Made by a program: the position numbers and the translations under genes | Source: Microbacterium kunmingense | Lineage (GTDB): Bacteria; Actinomycetota; Actinomycetes; Actinomycetales; Microbacteriaceae | Length of the DNA stretch: 64,000 nt | Direction: 5' to 3' | Assembly: GCF_023155745.1 (NCBI RefSeq) | Contig: NZ_JAKNUS010000006.1 | Coordinates: 1-64,000 of the forward strand | Notes under the pieces: model-generated | Told to the model about the DNA's origin: nothing | The model's input: only the letters and a program-made list of their open reading frames with translations | The model's database searches: none | Shown: piece after piece, positions 8,340 through 18,059 of the stretch | Numbering within the stretch: the stretch's first letter is position 1 | How the letters are laid out: every line of letters starts with the position of its first letter

Positions 8340-8366
8340 GCTCAACAAGCAAGAAGATGGTTGAGC
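8340..8366. promoter_or_regulatory. Inverted repeat in the Lrp/bkd intergenic region (candidate operator)
   Basis: GCTCAAC (8340-8346) and GTTGAGC (8360-8366) form perfect 7-base arms separated by 13 bases. It lies upstream of bkdA and downstream of the Lrp start on the opposite strand. Arm spacing puts the two half-sites about two helical turns apart, as suits an Lrp-type dimer. A hairpin role is the alternative. Confidence 0.45.
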
Positions 8367-8462
8367 TAGGTGACAGAACGAGTAGCCTCGGGCTTGTCGG
8401 CGACGCTGCCGGCGACTCACGCGCGACGCTTCACGAGAGCGTCGCCTCGAGGAGGGATGACA

Positions 8463-9584
8463 ATGGTGCACACCCTGAACCCCACGGCCGATCCGGTCAC
8501 CGACGTGGACGACGTCGCTCGTCTGCTGACCCCCGCCGGTGAACGCGTCGCCGATCCCGATCTGCAGCAGTGGATCGAGGACGTCGACACCGCTGCCATC
8601 CAACGGCTCTATCGCGACATGGTGCTCCTGCGCCGCATCGACGCCGAGGGCGTCGCCCTTCAGCGGCAGGGGCAGGTCGGCCTGTGGCCGCCGTGCCAGG
8701 GGCAGGAGGCGACGCAGATCGGCACCGCCCGCGCCCTCCGCGCCGACGATTTCGCCTTCCCGAGCTATCGCGAGACCGGAGTGGTCTACGCACGGGGCGG
8801 AAAGCCCTCCGACTACGTCCTCGCGTGGCGGGGCGAGGGGCACTCCACCTACGACCCGTTCGAGCTGCACACCGCGACCCAGCAGATCATCATCGGCGCC
8901 CAGTCGCTGCACGCGGTCGGCTACGCCATGGGCGTCCAGCGCGACGGCGGCGATCAGGTGGCCGCCGCCTACTTCGGAGACGGGGCGACCAGCCAGGGCG
9001 ACGTGAACGAGGCGATGGTATTCGCCTCGTCGTTCGGCGCCCCCGTGGTGTTCGTGTGCACGAACAACCAGTGGGCCATCTCCGAGCCCGTCACCGTTCA
9101 GGCTCGGTTCCCCATTGCGGGCCGCGCGCCGGGGTTCGGCATCCCGAGCATGCGCGTGGACGGCAACGACGTCCTCGCCTGCCTCGCCGCGATGCGCTGG
9201 GCGGTCGACCACGCGCGACAGGGCCGGGGGCCGGCCTTCCTCGAGGCGGTGACCTACCGGATGGGTCCGCACACCACCTCCGACGACCCCTCGCGCTACC
9301 GCGACAAGGATGAGGTCGACGCGTGGCGTCGGCGCGATCCGATCGACCGGGTCGAGGCGCTGCTGCGTGCGGAGGGCGCGTTCGACGAGGACTTCGCCGC
9401 TCAGGTCGCCGCCGACGCCGACGCACTCGCCGCGGAGGTGCGCGAGGCCGCGATGGGAGCGGTGACGCGTCCGGCGCTGTCGATCTTCGACGCCGTCTAC
9501 GCCGAGCCGCACACCGGCATCGACGAGCAGCGCGCCGCCTACGCGGCGTATCTCGACGGCTTCGCCACGGAACGGGAGGGCTGA
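8463..9584 (+). CDS. bkdA: Branched-chain 2-oxoacid dehydrogenase E1 alpha subunit
   Basis: A 373-residue thiamine-diphosphate-dependent E1 alpha subunit that decarboxylates 2-oxo acids. The ThDP motif is GDGATSQGDVNEA (near residue 173) ending in TNNQWAIS. The phosphorylation-loop-like segment YRMGPHTTSDDPSRYR favours branched-chain over pyruvate substrates. The ATG at 8463 follows GGAGGG at 8451-8456 with good spacing. An ATG at 8457 abuts that site. It is first gene of bkdABC. Specificity is inferred from the Lrp neighbour and the leucine-pathway operon nearby; pyruvate dehydrogenase is the alternative. Confidence 0.9.
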   Translation: MVHTLNPTADPVTDVDDVARLLTPAGERVADPDLQQWIEDVDTAAIQRLYRDMVLLRRIDAEGVALQRQGQVGLWPPCQGQEATQIGTARALRADDFAFPSYRETGVVYARGGKPSDYVLAWRGEGHSTYDPFELHTATQQIIIGAQSLHAVGYAMGVQRDGGDQVAAAYFGDGATSQGDVNEAMVFASSFGAPVVFVCTNNQWAISEPVTVQARFPIAGRAPGFGIPSMRVDGNDVLACLAAMRWAVDHARQGRGPAFLEAVTYRMGPHTTSDDPSRYRDKDEVDAWRRRDPIDRVEALLRAEGAFDEDFAAQVAADADALAAEVREAAMGAVTRPALSIFDAVYAEPHTGIDEQRAAYAAYLDGFATEREG

Positions 9585-9586
9585 TC

Positions 9587-10597
9587 ATGGTCCAGTTGAC
9601 GATGGCGAAGGCGATCAACGAGGGTCTTCGTCGCGCCATGGCGGATGACCCCAAGGTCCTGGTGATGGGGGAGGACATCGGCAAGCTCGGCGGAGTCTTC
9701 CGCGTCACCGATCGTCTGCAGGAGGAATTCGGCGCGCAGCGGGTCATCGACACGCCGCTGGCGGAATCGGGCATCGTCGGCACCGCGGTGGGCCTGGCCC
9801 TCCGCGGCTTCCGGCCCGTGGTCGAGATCCAGTTCGACGGCTTCGTCTATCCCGCCTTCGACCAGATCGTGTGCCAGGTGGCCAAGCTGCACTATCGGAC
9901 CCGTGGGAATGTCCGGATGCCGCTGACGATCCGCATCCCGTGGGCCGGTGGCGTCGGCGCGGCCGAGCACCACTCCGAATCACCGGAGGCGTACTTCGTC
10001 CACACCTCGGGTCTGCGCGTGGTCGCGGTGTCCAATCCGCAGGATGCGTACGTCATGCTCCGTCAGGCGATCGCCTCGGACGATCCCGTCGTGTATTTCG
10101 AGCCCAAGCGTCTGTACCACGCCAAGGGCGAGGTCGAACTCGACGTCGATCCCGCCGATGCGCCCCCGATGGGGCTGGCGAGGGTCGCCCGGGAGGGCAC
10201 CGATGTGACGGTGCTGACCTACGGTGCGCAGGTGGTCACGGCGCTGGATGCTGCGTCGGCTGCGGAGGAGGAGGGGATCTCGCTCGAGGTCATCGACCTG
10301 CGCTCGCTCTCGCCGGTGGACTACCGCACGGTCGCGGCGTCGGTGCGCAAGACCGGTCGCGTGGTGGTCACCCACGAGGCAGCCCGCGAGGCGGGGGTCG
10401 GTGCCGAACTCGTCGCGAGCGTCACCGAACGGTGCTTCCACTACCTCGAGTCACCGCCTGCCCGGGTCACCGGACACGACATCCCCTACCCCCCGGCGAA
10501 ACTCGAGAAGCATCACGTGCCCGACCTCGACCGCATCCTCGACGCCGTCGACCGCGTCCTCGACCGACCGAACAGCCTCACGGGGGTGGAACTGTGA
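9587..10597 (+). CDS. bkdB: Branched-chain 2-oxoacid dehydrogenase E1 beta subunit
   Basis: A 336-residue transketolase-like E1 beta subunit. Typical segments are VLVMGEDIGKLGGVFRVTD, DTPLAESGIVGTAVG and FEPKRLY. It completes the E1 heterotetramer and transfers the acyl group to E2 lipoyl. It starts 2 bases after bkdA with GGGAGGG upstream. Its TGA overlaps the E2 GTG by 4 bases, indicating translational coupling. No E3 gene lies nearby, so dihydrolipoamide dehydrogenase must be encoded elsewhere. Confidence 0.92.
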   Translation: MVQLTMAKAINEGLRRAMADDPKVLVMGEDIGKLGGVFRVTDRLQEEFGAQRVIDTPLAESGIVGTAVGLALRGFRPVVEIQFDGFVYPAFDQIVCQVAKLHYRTRGNVRMPLTIRIPWAGGVGAAEHHSESPEAYFVHTSGLRVVAVSNPQDAYVMLRQAIASDDPVVYFEPKRLYHAKGEVELDVDPADAPPMGLARVAREGTDVTVLTYGAQVVTALDAASAAEEEGISLEVIDLRSLSPVDYRTVAASVRKTGRVVVTHEAAREAGVGAELVASVTERCFHYLESPPARVTGHDIPYPPAKLEKHHVPDLDRILDAVDRVLDRPNSLTGVEL

Positions 10598-11991
10598 TCC
10601 AGGAGTTCCGGCTCCCCGACCTCGGCGAGGGTCTCCCCGAGGCCGAACTCGTGCAGTGGCTCGTCGCCGAGGGCGATCGCGTGGCCCTGAACCAGACCAT
10701 CGCCGAGGTCGAGACGGCCAAGGCCGTCGTGGAGCTTCCCTCGCCGCACGCCGGGGTCGTCCATGTGCTGCACGCCGCGGCCGGCGACGTGGTGGAGGTC
10801 GGTTCCCCACTCATCTCCTTCGACGTGGGCGCGGAGGTCGGCCCGAACGCACCCGGCTCGAAGACACCCGGCCCGGACCTCCCCGGCCCGGAGGCCCCCG
10901 CTCCCATGACCGCCTCGCCGACCGACGACGCGGCCGGACCCAACCTGGTGGGCTACGGCGCCGCGCCGCGCAGCGGATCGCGGCCTCGGCGTCGGCCGCG
11001 CGTGGCTGCGCCCGCGGCGCGGACGTCGACCGCCGACACGGCCGTCCTCGCCGCGGCGCCGCACGACGACATCCGGATCCTCGAGGCCCTCGAGACCGTG
11101 CACGAGCGGCCACGATCGACGCCGCCGGTCCGCAAGCTCGCCAAAGACCTCGGTGTCGACCTCGCGCTGATCACCGGCACCGGGGAGGGCGGTCTCATCA
11201 CCCGCGAGGACGTCCGCCGCGTCGCGGAGTCGGCCGCTCCGGTCGCCGCAGCCCCGGGCGCCGCCACCGTCCGAGCGGCGTCGGCCGACCTCGAGGAGAC
11301 GCGACTGCCCATCCGCGGCGTGCGCAAGCACACCGCCGACGCGATGGTGCGCAGCGCCTTCACGGCGCCGCACGTGACCGTGTTCCTCACGGTTGATGTC
11401 ACGGCGACCTCCGAGCTGGTCTCCTCCCTCCGCGCGGACCGGACGACGGCCGAGCATCGCATCGGCATCCTCGCCGTCGCGGCCAAGGCCGTCTGCCTCG
11501 CGCTGCGTCACCATCCGACCCTCAATTCGCGATGGGACGAGGAGGGCGGCGAGATCGTCCAGTACCACGGGGTTCACCTCGGGATCGCGGCCGCGACCGA
11601 ACGGGGTCTGGTCGTCCCGAACATCCGCAATGCCGACCGCCTGACGCTCCCCGACCTCGCCGACGCCATCCGCGAGCTGGCCACCACGGCCCGGGCCGGG
11701 AAGACCTCTCCCGAGGCGATGCGCGGCGGGACCTTCTCGATCACCAACGTCGGCGTCTTCGGCGTCGACGCGGGCACCCCGATCCTCAATCCCGGCGAAG
11801 CGGGGATCCTCGCCATCGGTGCGGTGCGTCGTCAGCCCTGGGAGCATCAGGGGCAGATCGCGCTGCGCGACGTCGTCACGCTCGCGCTGTCCTTCGACCA
11901 CCGCCTCGTCGACGGTGAGCAAGGATCCCGCTTCCTGGCCGAGGTGGGGGCCGTCCTGCGAGAGCCCGGGCGGGCGATGCTGCTGGGGTGA
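10594..11991 (+). CDS. bkdC: Branched-chain 2-oxoacid dehydrogenase E2 (dihydrolipoamide acyltransferase)
   Basis: A 465-residue E2 core. One lipoyl domain (residues 1-80) has the lipoylated Lys in VETAKAVVE at about residue 43. A flexible Pro/Ala linker follows, then a peripheral subunit-binding domain (about 174-212: PPVRKLAKDLGVDL). The catalytic acyltransferase domain ends with the HxxxD motif FDHRLVDGEQG (His near 435). A single lipoyl domain is more like branched-chain E2 than the multi-lipoyl actinobacterial pyruvate/oxoglutarate E2 proteins. GTG start overlaps the bkdB stop. Confidence 0.93.
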   Translation: MIQEFRLPDLGEGLPEAELVQWLVAEGDRVALNQTIAEVETAKAVVELPSPHAGVVHVLHAAAGDVVEVGSPLISFDVGAEVGPNAPGSKTPGPDLPGPEAPAPMTASPTDDAAGPNLVGYGAAPRSGSRPRRRPRVAAPAARTSTADTAVLAAAPHDDIRILEALETVHERPRSTPPVRKLAKDLGVDLALITGTGEGGLITREDVRRVAESAAPVAAAPGAATVRAASADLEETRLPIRGVRKHTADAMVRSAFTAPHVTVFLTVDVTATSELVSSLRADRTTAEHRIGILAVAAKAVCLALRHHPTLNSRWDEEGGEIVQYHGVHLGIAAATERGLVVPNIRNADRLTLPDLADAIRELATTARAGKTSPEAMRGGTFSITNVGVFGVDAGTPILNPGEAGILAIGAVRRQPWEHQGQIALRDVVTLALSFDHRLVDGEQGSRFLAEVGAVLREPGRAMLLG

Positions 11992-12023
11992 GGGTCGATG
12001 CCGACGGCGACGGGATCTGACCG

Positions 12024-13769
12024 TCACGCCTGCGTGAACAGACCGCTCCCGCGGCGGCGCAGGTAGTCGTAGGCCTCCGCGTAGGTCTGCGGCTCGCCCT
12101 GGGATCCCTCGCCGTACCGCGCCTGGAGAAGGCCGAGGAGTCCGCGCCCGGGCGGGCTCAGCGGTTTGTCGCGGTGCGGAGACGACGTCGGATCGATCGG
12201 CTCCTCGGCCTGCGGGTTCGGCGGGTGGTACATCGGATGCACGGTGGGCCAGGTGGCCGGGTGACGGGGCCGGCTGAGGTTGAGCACCGAGAACAGCGTG
12301 TTCGCCCCCGCATCGCGGCGGTTGAGCGGCTGCAGGCCGTGGCGACGCGCGAGCGTCGCGATCACGGAGCCGTGATGCATCTCGTCGTTGATGACGGTCC
12401 CCGCCCGGGTGTAGGCGGACACCGCGATAGCCGGAACCCGACCCCCGAGTCGGTCGAAGGCGAAACCCATCTCGCCGGGTGCGGCACCCTCCACCGGCGG
12501 TACCGCTCGCGGCGGGGGCACATGGTCGTACGTGCCGCCGTGCTCGTCGAAGGTGATGAAGAGGAGGGTGTTCATCGCGTTGGATCCGGCGCTGCTCGCA
12601 CTCGTCCGGATGGCGTCGTAGACGCTCGCCACGAGCTTCTCTCCCGCCCGGACGTCTGAGACGGCCGAGTCGATGACCAGGCGGCCGTCCACCTCACTCG
12701 AACGGTAGACGCCGAAGGGGGGATGGAAGTCGTTGTGGTTGTAGGCCAGGCGCGGTTCGATGAAGGCGTAGGCGGGGAGGGTCCCCTCCTTAGCGTCCTT
12801 GTAGAACTGGGGCATGAAGGCGAAGTGCTCGCTGCGCCAGTACTTCTCCAGAACGGGGGCGTGCAGGACACCGGTGAGCGAGACCAGCTGCATCTCGTCG
12901 AAGTAGATCTTCCACGACAGGCCGGCGTCCTCGAGCCGGTTGAAGATGGTCGGCGCCGCCGGGGCGTTCAGCCACTTGTCGTATCCACCGCCGTGCTTGT
13001 TCGTCACGAAGCCGTGCGAGGTCGAGGCGTGGAAGAACGAGCGGTTGCAGTACGTCTGGGACGGGACGCCGGCGAACCAGGCGTCGAAGACGGCGAACTC
13101 CCGCGCCAGCGCCGACAGGACGGGAAGCTGCTCGGGGGAGAAGCCCCCCATGATCTGCGACGCCTCCTCGAGGGTCGGCTCGGTGCCTCGGCGCAGACGC
13201 GTGAAGTTGTTCCAGTAGTCCTTCAGGAAGCCGTCCATCGTCGGCGCGGTGCCGGGCGGGGGAGCGTTGAACGGTGCGCGCATCTGACCGACCTGCGCGG
13301 TGGCGTTGTCCGCCGGATCCACCAGCCCGAACAACTGCGTGTTGACGTGGGGGAACTCCTCACCCGGATCGGGGTTGGGAAGACCCATCACGACGTCGGT
13401 CGCCCCGGAGTAGACGTGCGCGGCGACCCGATCGCCGCGGGGGGAGAGGTTGGCGTAGTCGCCGAACGCCAGGCCGTCGAACTGGGCACGCTCGGGCAGT
13501 GTGTCGGGGGTGTAGAGCCACCCGAGCATGTTGTCGAACGAGCGGTTCTCGCCCATCAGCACCACGATGTGATCGAACCCGGGCTCGGACCGTGCGGCGA
13601 GGGCGGGGAGGTCCTGCGTGCCCTCCCTCACTCCCGCGGCGTGACCGATCGCGGCGCCGCCGGCCGCGCCGGTGGCGCCCCCCACGGCGAAGCCCGCGGC
13701 AGCCAGGCCGCCGACCTTCAGGAAGTCGCGGCGGGAGCTCAGGGCCTCTTCTTCGGGGTTCTCGCGCAT
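12024..13769 (-). CDS. Tat-exported phosphoesterase (phospholipase C/acid phosphatase family)
   Basis: A 581-residue secreted enzyme of the PF04185 phosphoesterase family. The N terminus has a twin-arginine signal (SSRRDFLKVGG followed by an Ala/Gly-rich hydrophobic stretch). Next is the family motif GENRSFDNMLGW, with the metal/nucleophile region, and near residue 430 FDEHGGTYDHVPPP. Members hydrolyse phospholipids or phosphomonoesters outside the cell. The substrate here is unknown. ATG at 13769 puts the Tat motif about 13 residues in. It sits, reversed, between bkdABC and the leucine operon, downstream of the TetR gene. Confidence 0.85.
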   Translation of the reverse strand: MRENPEEEALSSRRDFLKVGGLAAAGFAVGGATGAAGGAAIGHAAGVREGTQDLPALAARSEPGFDHIVVLMGENRSFDNMLGWLYTPDTLPERAQFDGLAFGDYANLSPRGDRVAAHVYSGATDVVMGLPNPDPGEEFPHVNTQLFGLVDPADNATAQVGQMRAPFNAPPPGTAPTMDGFLKDYWNNFTRLRRGTEPTLEEASQIMGGFSPEQLPVLSALAREFAVFDAWFAGVPSQTYCNRSFFHASTSHGFVTNKHGGGYDKWLNAPAAPTIFNRLEDAGLSWKIYFDEMQLVSLTGVLHAPVLEKYWRSEHFAFMPQFYKDAKEGTLPAYAFIEPRLAYNHNDFHPPFGVYRSSEVDGRLVIDSAVSDVRAGEKLVASVYDAIRTSASSAGSNAMNTLLFITFDEHGGTYDHVPPPRAVPPVEGAAPGEMGFAFDRLGGRVPAIAVSAYTRAGTVINDEMHHGSVIATLARRHGLQPLNRRDAGANTLFSVLNLSRPRHPATWPTVHPMYHPPNPQAEEPIDPTSSPHRDKPLSPPGRGLLGLLQARYGEGSQGEPQTYAEAYDYLRRRGSGLFTQA

Positions 13770-13788
13770 CTTTGAGCGAGGATATCGC

Positions 13789-14382
13789 TCAGACGGCCAG
13801 TGCGGCTTCGGCCATCGCGGTGAGGATGTCCCGGACGCTCGACTGGTCGGGGGCATCCGGACCCGTGCGGATGCTGTGCGGTGTGGAGTTGATGAGGCCG
13901 AAGCAGGCGTGCGCGCGCACCCGGAGGTCCGGCTCGGCGCGCCCGGGGTGCACGGCGGCGAGGACCTCTATCCACATCTCGACGTACTCGCGCTGCAAGC
14001 GCCGCACGGTACGACGATCCTCCTCGCTGAGACTTGCCAGGTCGCGGTCGTGGACGCGGATGACGTCGGCGTCGGTGAGAGCGAAATCGACGTGGAAGGC
14101 CACCAGCCTCCTCAGTCGCTCAGCCGCGTCATCCGACTGCTCGATCACCGATCGCCCGCCGTCGCGCAGTCTCTCGCTCACCCCGATGAGAATGGCCCCG
14201 AGCAGGGCCTGCTTGTTGGCGAAGTGGCGGTAGATCGCCGGCCCGCTCACGCCGACGGCGGCACCCAGGTCTTCGAGGCTGACGCCGGTGAATCCCCGCT
14301 CGGCGAACAGACGCGCCGCCTCGGCGAGGAGTGCGGAGTGTCTGTCCGCCTTGGCGCGTTCGCGACCCGTGGTGCTTGCCAT
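13789..14382 (-). CDS. TetR/AcrR-family regulator, probably of the accD1 operon
   Basis: A 197-residue one-component regulator. The N-terminal helix-turn-helix is ARLFAERGFTGVSLEDLG then VGVSGPAIYRHFANKQALL. The C-terminal ligand domain is divergent, as usual. It is divergently placed from accD1 with two GTTA-N8-TAAC sites between them. An equivalent TetR gene (Rv2506) lies near the mycobacterial accA1/accD1 genes. It is probably a repressor released by an acyl-CoA intermediate. The ligand is inference. Confidence 0.9.
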   Translation of the reverse strand: MASTTGRERAKADRHSALLAEAARLFAERGFTGVSLEDLGAAVGVSGPAIYRHFANKQALLGAILIGVSERLRDGGRSVIEQSDDAAERLRRLVAFHVDFALTDADVIRVHDRDLASLSEEDRRTVRRLQREYVEMWIEVLAAVHPGRAEPDLRVRAHACFGLINSTPHSIRTGPDAPDQSSVRDILTAMAEAALAV

Positions 14383-14386
14383 TTCA

Positions 14387-14431
14387 GTTAATCCTCGCTA
14401 ACGTGGAAGCTCGGTTAACGCACACTAACCG
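14387..14431. promoter_or_regulatory. Two TetR operator-like inverted repeats upstream of accD1
   Basis: Site 1 is GTTA (14387-14390)-N8-TAAC (14399-14402). Site 2 is CGGTTA (14412-14417)-N8-TAACCG (14426-14431), with perfect 6-base arms. Same half-site and same 8-base spacer occur twice within 45 bases, immediately upstream of the TetR start and in front of accD1. This is strong internal evidence for a real operator pair. Confidence 0.65.
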
Positions 14432-14487
14432 CCCCCGCCACGCCGCGACAACGGGCGTGACCGGATCGTGACGTCGACGGAGATGAC

Positions 14488-16092
14488 ATGACCAGGCTCA
14501 CCACCGCCGTCCGTCGGGATGACGGCTTCCGTCGCACCGACGCGGCTCAGCGCGACCTCGCCGACGACCTGCGGCGCCGGCTGGCCGAGGCCGCCCTCGG
14601 TGGTTCCGAGGCCTCGCGAGAGCGTCACGTCGCACGGGGCAAGCTCCTCCCTCGCGACCGCGTCGACCGGCTCCTGGATCCCGGGAGCCCGTTCCTCGAG
14701 GTCGCCCCGCTCGCCGCGGACGGACTGTACGGCGGCGAGGCACCGGCGGCGGGCGTCGTCGCCGGCATCGGACTCGTCCACGGACGCCACGTCATGGTGG
14801 TCAGCAACGACGCGACGGTCAAGGGCGGCACGTACTTCCCCCTCACGGTGAAGAAGCACCTGCGCGCCCAGGAGATCGCCCTGGAGAACCGGCTCCCGTG
14901 CATCTACCTGGTGGACTCGGGTGGCGCGTTCCTCCCGATGCAGGATGAGGTCTTCCCGGACCGCGACCACTTCGGGCGCATCTTCTACAACCAGGCCCGC
15001 CTGTCGGCGGCGGGCATCTCCCAGATCGCAGCCGTTCTGGGCTCGTGCACCGCCGGGGGTGCATATGTGCCCGCCATGAGCGACGAGACCGTCATCGTGC
15101 GGGGGCAGGGGACGATCTTCCTCGGCGGTCCGCCGCTGGTCCAGGCGGCGATCGGCGAGATCGTCACCCCGGAGGAACTCGGGGGCGGCGAGCTGCACGC
15201 CCGCCGCTCCGGGGTCGTCGACCACCTCGCCGACGACGACGAGCACGCCCTGGAGATCGTCCGCGACATCGTCGCGACGCTCCCCGCCGAAGCCGATCCG
15301 GTCTGGCAGGTCGCGCCGAGCAGGGCTCCCGCGATCGACACCGAAGAGCTCTACGGCGTGGTTCCCGTCGACGTGAACCAGCCCTACGACGTCAGAGAGG
15401 TCATTGCGCGCCTCGTGGACGGGAGCGATCTCCACGAGTTCAAGCGGGAGTACGGCGACACGCTCGTCACCGGATTCGCGCGGATCCACGGTCATCCGGT
15501 GGGCATCGTCGCGAACAACGGCGTCCTCTTCTCCGAGTCCGCCCGGAAGGGCGCGCACTTCATCGAGCTGTGCGACCAGCGGGGAACGCCCCTGCTCTTC
15601 CTGCAGAACATCACCGGCTTCATGGTGGGGCGCGAGGCCGAAGCCGGCGGGATCGCCAAGGACGGCGCGAAGATGGTCACCGCCGTGGCGACCACCCGCG
15701 TCCCCAAGCTGACCGTCATCATCGGCGGATCGTTCGGGGCGGGCAACTACTCGATGTGCGGGCGGGCCTACTCGCCGCGTTTCCTGTGGAGCTGGCCGGC
15801 CAGTCGGATCTCGGTCATGGGCGGGCCCCAGGCCGCCGCCGTGCTCGGCACGGTCAAGCGCGACCAGCTCGACGCGCGCGGCGAGGACTGGACGCCCGCC
15901 GATCGGGAGGCCTTCGAAGCGCCCATCCGCGAGCGCTACGACGAGCAGGGGAGCCCCTACTACGCCACCGCCCGACTGTGGGACGACGGCGTCATCGATC
16001 CCGCCGACACCCGCGACATCCTGGGTCTGGCCCTCGATGTCATCAGCCGCACGCCGCTGCCGACGCCGCAGTTCGGCGTCTTCCGGATGTGA
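14488..16092 (+). CDS. accD1: Acyl-CoA carboxylase carboxyltransferase beta subunit (methylcrotonyl-CoA carboxylase type)
   Basis: A 534-residue carboxyltransferase with two crotonase-like halves, transferring CO2 from biotin to an acyl-CoA. The segments [19 protein letters not shown] and [12 protein letters not shown] are typical of methylcrotonyl-CoA carboxylase beta rather than propionyl- or acetyl-CoA carboxylases. Later oxyanion-hole glycines are seen in [11 protein letters not shown] and [19 protein letters not shown] 14488 is the first codon of conserved sequence. It is first gene of a five-gene operon. The mycobacterial AccA1-AccD1 pair acts in leucine catabolism, which supports the same role here. 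Confidence 0.93.
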   Translation: MTRLTTAVRRDDGFRRTDAAQRDLADDLRRRLAEAALGGSEASRERHVARGKLLPRDRVDRLLDPGSPFLEVAPLAADGLYGGEAPAAGVVAGIGLVHGRHVMVVSNDATVKGGTYFPLTVKKHLRAQEIALENRLPCIYLVDSGGAFLPMQDEVFPDRDHFGRIFYNQARLSAAGISQIAAVLGSCTAGGAYVPAMSDETVIVRGQGTIFLGGPPLVQAAIGEIVTPEELGGGELHARRSGVVDHLADDDEHALEIVRDIVATLPAEADPVWQVAPSRAPAIDTEELYGVVPVDVNQPYDVREVIARLVDGSDLHEFKREYGDTLVTGFARIHGHPVGIVANNGVLFSESARKGAHFIELCDQRGTPLLFLQNITGFMVGREAEAGGIAKDGAKMVTAVATTRVPKLTVIIGGSFGAGNYSMCGRAYSPRFLWSWPASRISVMGGPQAAAVLGTVKRDQLDARGEDWTPADREAFEAPIRERYDEQGSPYYATARLWDDGVIDPADTRDILGLALDVISRTPLPTPQFGVFRM

Positions 16093-16097
16093 TCGGC

Positions 16098-18059
16098 ATG
16101 ACCCTCGACCACCCCGCCCCCGTCTTCGGCACCGTCCTGGTGGCCAACCGCGGTGAGATCGCGCGCCGCGTCATCCGCACGCTCCGTGCCCTCGGGATCC
16201 GCGCCGTCGCCGTCTACAGCGACGCCGATGCCCAGGCGCCCCATGTGCGCGAAGCCGACGCCGCCGTCCGGATCGGTCCGGCGGCCGCGTCGGCGTCCTA
16301 CCTCGACATCGACGCCGTCATCGGCGCCGCCCGGCAGACCGGTGCCGAGGCGATCCACCCGGGCTACGGATTTCTCTCCGAGAACGTCGCCTTCGCGCGA
16401 GCCTGCGCCGACGCGGGCATCGTCTTCATCGGACCCGGCGAGCGGGCCCTGGAGATCATGGGCGACAAGATCCGCGCGAAGGAGCACGTCGCCGGCTTCG
16501 GCGTTCCCACCGTCCCGGGATTCTCCGCGGCGGGGATGGATGCCGCCGAGATCGCCCGTGCCGCTCAGGACACCGGGTTCCCGCTCCTGGTGAAACCGTC
16601 GGCCGGCGGCGGCGGCAAAGGCATGCAGATCGTGCGCACCCCCGAGGACCTGCCCGCGGCGGTCGACAGCGCCCGGCGGGTGGCGCGCGCGGCGTTCGGC
16701 GATGACACGCTGCTGCTGGAGCGCCTTGTGGAGAACCCCCGGCACATCGAAGTGCAGGTGCTCGCCGACGACCACGGCACCGTGGTGCACCTGGGCGAGC
16801 GTGAATGCACGCTTCAGCGCCGCCACCAGAAGGTCATCGAGGAAGCCCCGTCCCCGGCCGTGGACGCGGCCACACGGGAGCGGCTGGGTCAGGCCGCCTG
16901 CGCCGCCGCGGCGAGCGTGGACTACCGGGGTGCCGGGACCGTCGAGTTCCTCGTCGCCGCGGCCCGCCCCGACGAGTTCTTCTTCATCGAGATGAACACC
17001 CGCCTGCAGGTCGAGCACCCCGTCACCGAGGAGGTCACCGGCATCGACCTCGTCGCCGAGCAGCTGCGCATCGCCGCCGGACGTGCTCTCTCGGTCGCGC
17101 AGCACGAGGTGCGCCTCAGCGGGCACGCCGTCGAGGCGCGCGTCTACGCCGAGAGCCCCGAACGCGGGTTCGTGCCGTCGGTGGGGGAGATCCTGGCGTG
17201 GCGGCCCGCTCCGGGCGTCCGCACCGACGCGGCCATCGAGGTCGGTTCGGTCGTGACCGCCGACTACGACCCGATGATCGCGAAGGTGATCGCCCACGCC
17301 GCCGACCGGTCTGCGGCGCTGCAGGCTCTCGACGCGGCACTGGCCGACACCGTGATCGCCGGCGTCGAGACGAACGTGGCGTTCCTTCGGACGCTCCTCG
17401 CCCGAGAGGATGTGAGGGCGGGCGATCTCGACACCGGCATCATCGATCGGATGCCGGGACTCGAGCCCTCGCCTCCGGAGGAGGTCGACCTCATCGCCGC
17501 GGCGGCGGTGAGCGGCGGGATGCGCGCAGAGTCTGTTCCCGGAGACGATCGCGGGGCGGGGCTCGTGTGGCGGAGCCTCCGCGGGTGGCGTGCCGGCCGG
17601 CCGCCGGCGCGCGAGACCGTGTCGTTCCTCGTGGACGGCGTCGGCGTCGTCTCCGCACCACTCACCGACGCGACGCCCGGGAGCGATGTCGTCGCCGTGT
17701 GCGCACGGGATGGAGCCGTGTGGACCTGGCGGAACGGCATCGTGCATCGGTTGACGCCGGTGGATCGCCGCGAGGCGATGACGCACCGCCTGGCCGCACG
17801 ATCCCGGCACGTCTCCGCCGCAGCTCCCCAGGTGCGCGCCCCGATGACCGGGACGGTGGTCGCCGTGCACGTCGCGGACGGCACCCGAGTCGCCGCGGGC
17901 GACCGGCTCGTCAGCATCGAGGCGATGAAGATGGAGCACATCGCGACCGCGCCCCACGACGGCGTGGTCCGCATTCACGTCGCGATCGGCGACCAGGTGA
18001 ACCGCGACCAGATCGTCGCGGAGGTCGAGGAGGACCAGGATGACCATTCCACTCAGTGA
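16098..18059 (+). CDS. accA1: Biotin-dependent acyl-CoA carboxylase alpha subunit (biotin carboxylase plus BCCP)
   Basis: A 653-residue fusion. The biotin carboxylase domain begins with [18 protein letters not shown], has the ATP-grasp loop [11 protein letters not shown] (about residue 170) and [15 protein letters not shown] (about 300). The biotin carboxyl carrier domain ends the protein, with the biotinylated Lys in IEAMKMEH near residue 612. It pairs with accD1. A GTG at 16089 overlapping the accD1 stop is an alternative start; ATG 16098 gives the usual N terminus. The 3' end overlaps the next gene by 20 bases. Confidence 0.94.
   Translation: MTLDHPAPVFGTVLVANRGEIARRVIRTLRALGIRAVAVYSDADAQAPHVREADAAVRIGPAAASASYLDIDAVIGAARQTGAEAIHPGYGFLSENVAFARACADAGIVFIGPGERALEIMGDKIRAKEHVAGFGVPTVPGFSAAGMDAAEIARAAQDTGFPLLVKPSAGGGGKGMQIVRTPEDLPAAVDSARRVARAAFGDDTLLLERLVENPRHIEVQVLADDHGTVVHLGERECTLQRRHQKVIEEAPSPAVDAATRERLGQAACAAAASVDYRGAGTVEFLVAAARPDEFFFIEMNTRLQVEHPVTEEVTGIDLVAEQLRIAAGRALSVAQHEVRLSGHAVEARVYAESPERGFVPSVGEILAWRPAPGVRTDAAIEVGSVVTADYDPMIAKVIAHAADRSAALQALDAALADTVIAGVETNVAFLRTLLAREDVRAGDLDTGIIDRMPGLEPSPPEEVDLIAAAAVSGGMRAESVPGDDRGAGLVWRSLRGWRAGRPPARETVSFLVDGVGVVSAPLTDATPGSDVVAVCARDGAVWTWRNGIVHRLTPVDRREAMTHRLAARSRHVSAAAPQVRAPMTGTVVAVHVADGTRVAAGDRLVSIEAMKMEHIATAPHDGVVRIHVAIGDQVNRDQIVAEVEEDQDDHSTQ

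Noticed and set aside
7821..9512. Very long minus-strand open frame reaching from the Lrp gene through bkdA
   Set aside because: Only the last 157 codons match a real protein (Lrp/AsnC). The rest is antisense to bkdA and looks like GC-rich shadow coding.
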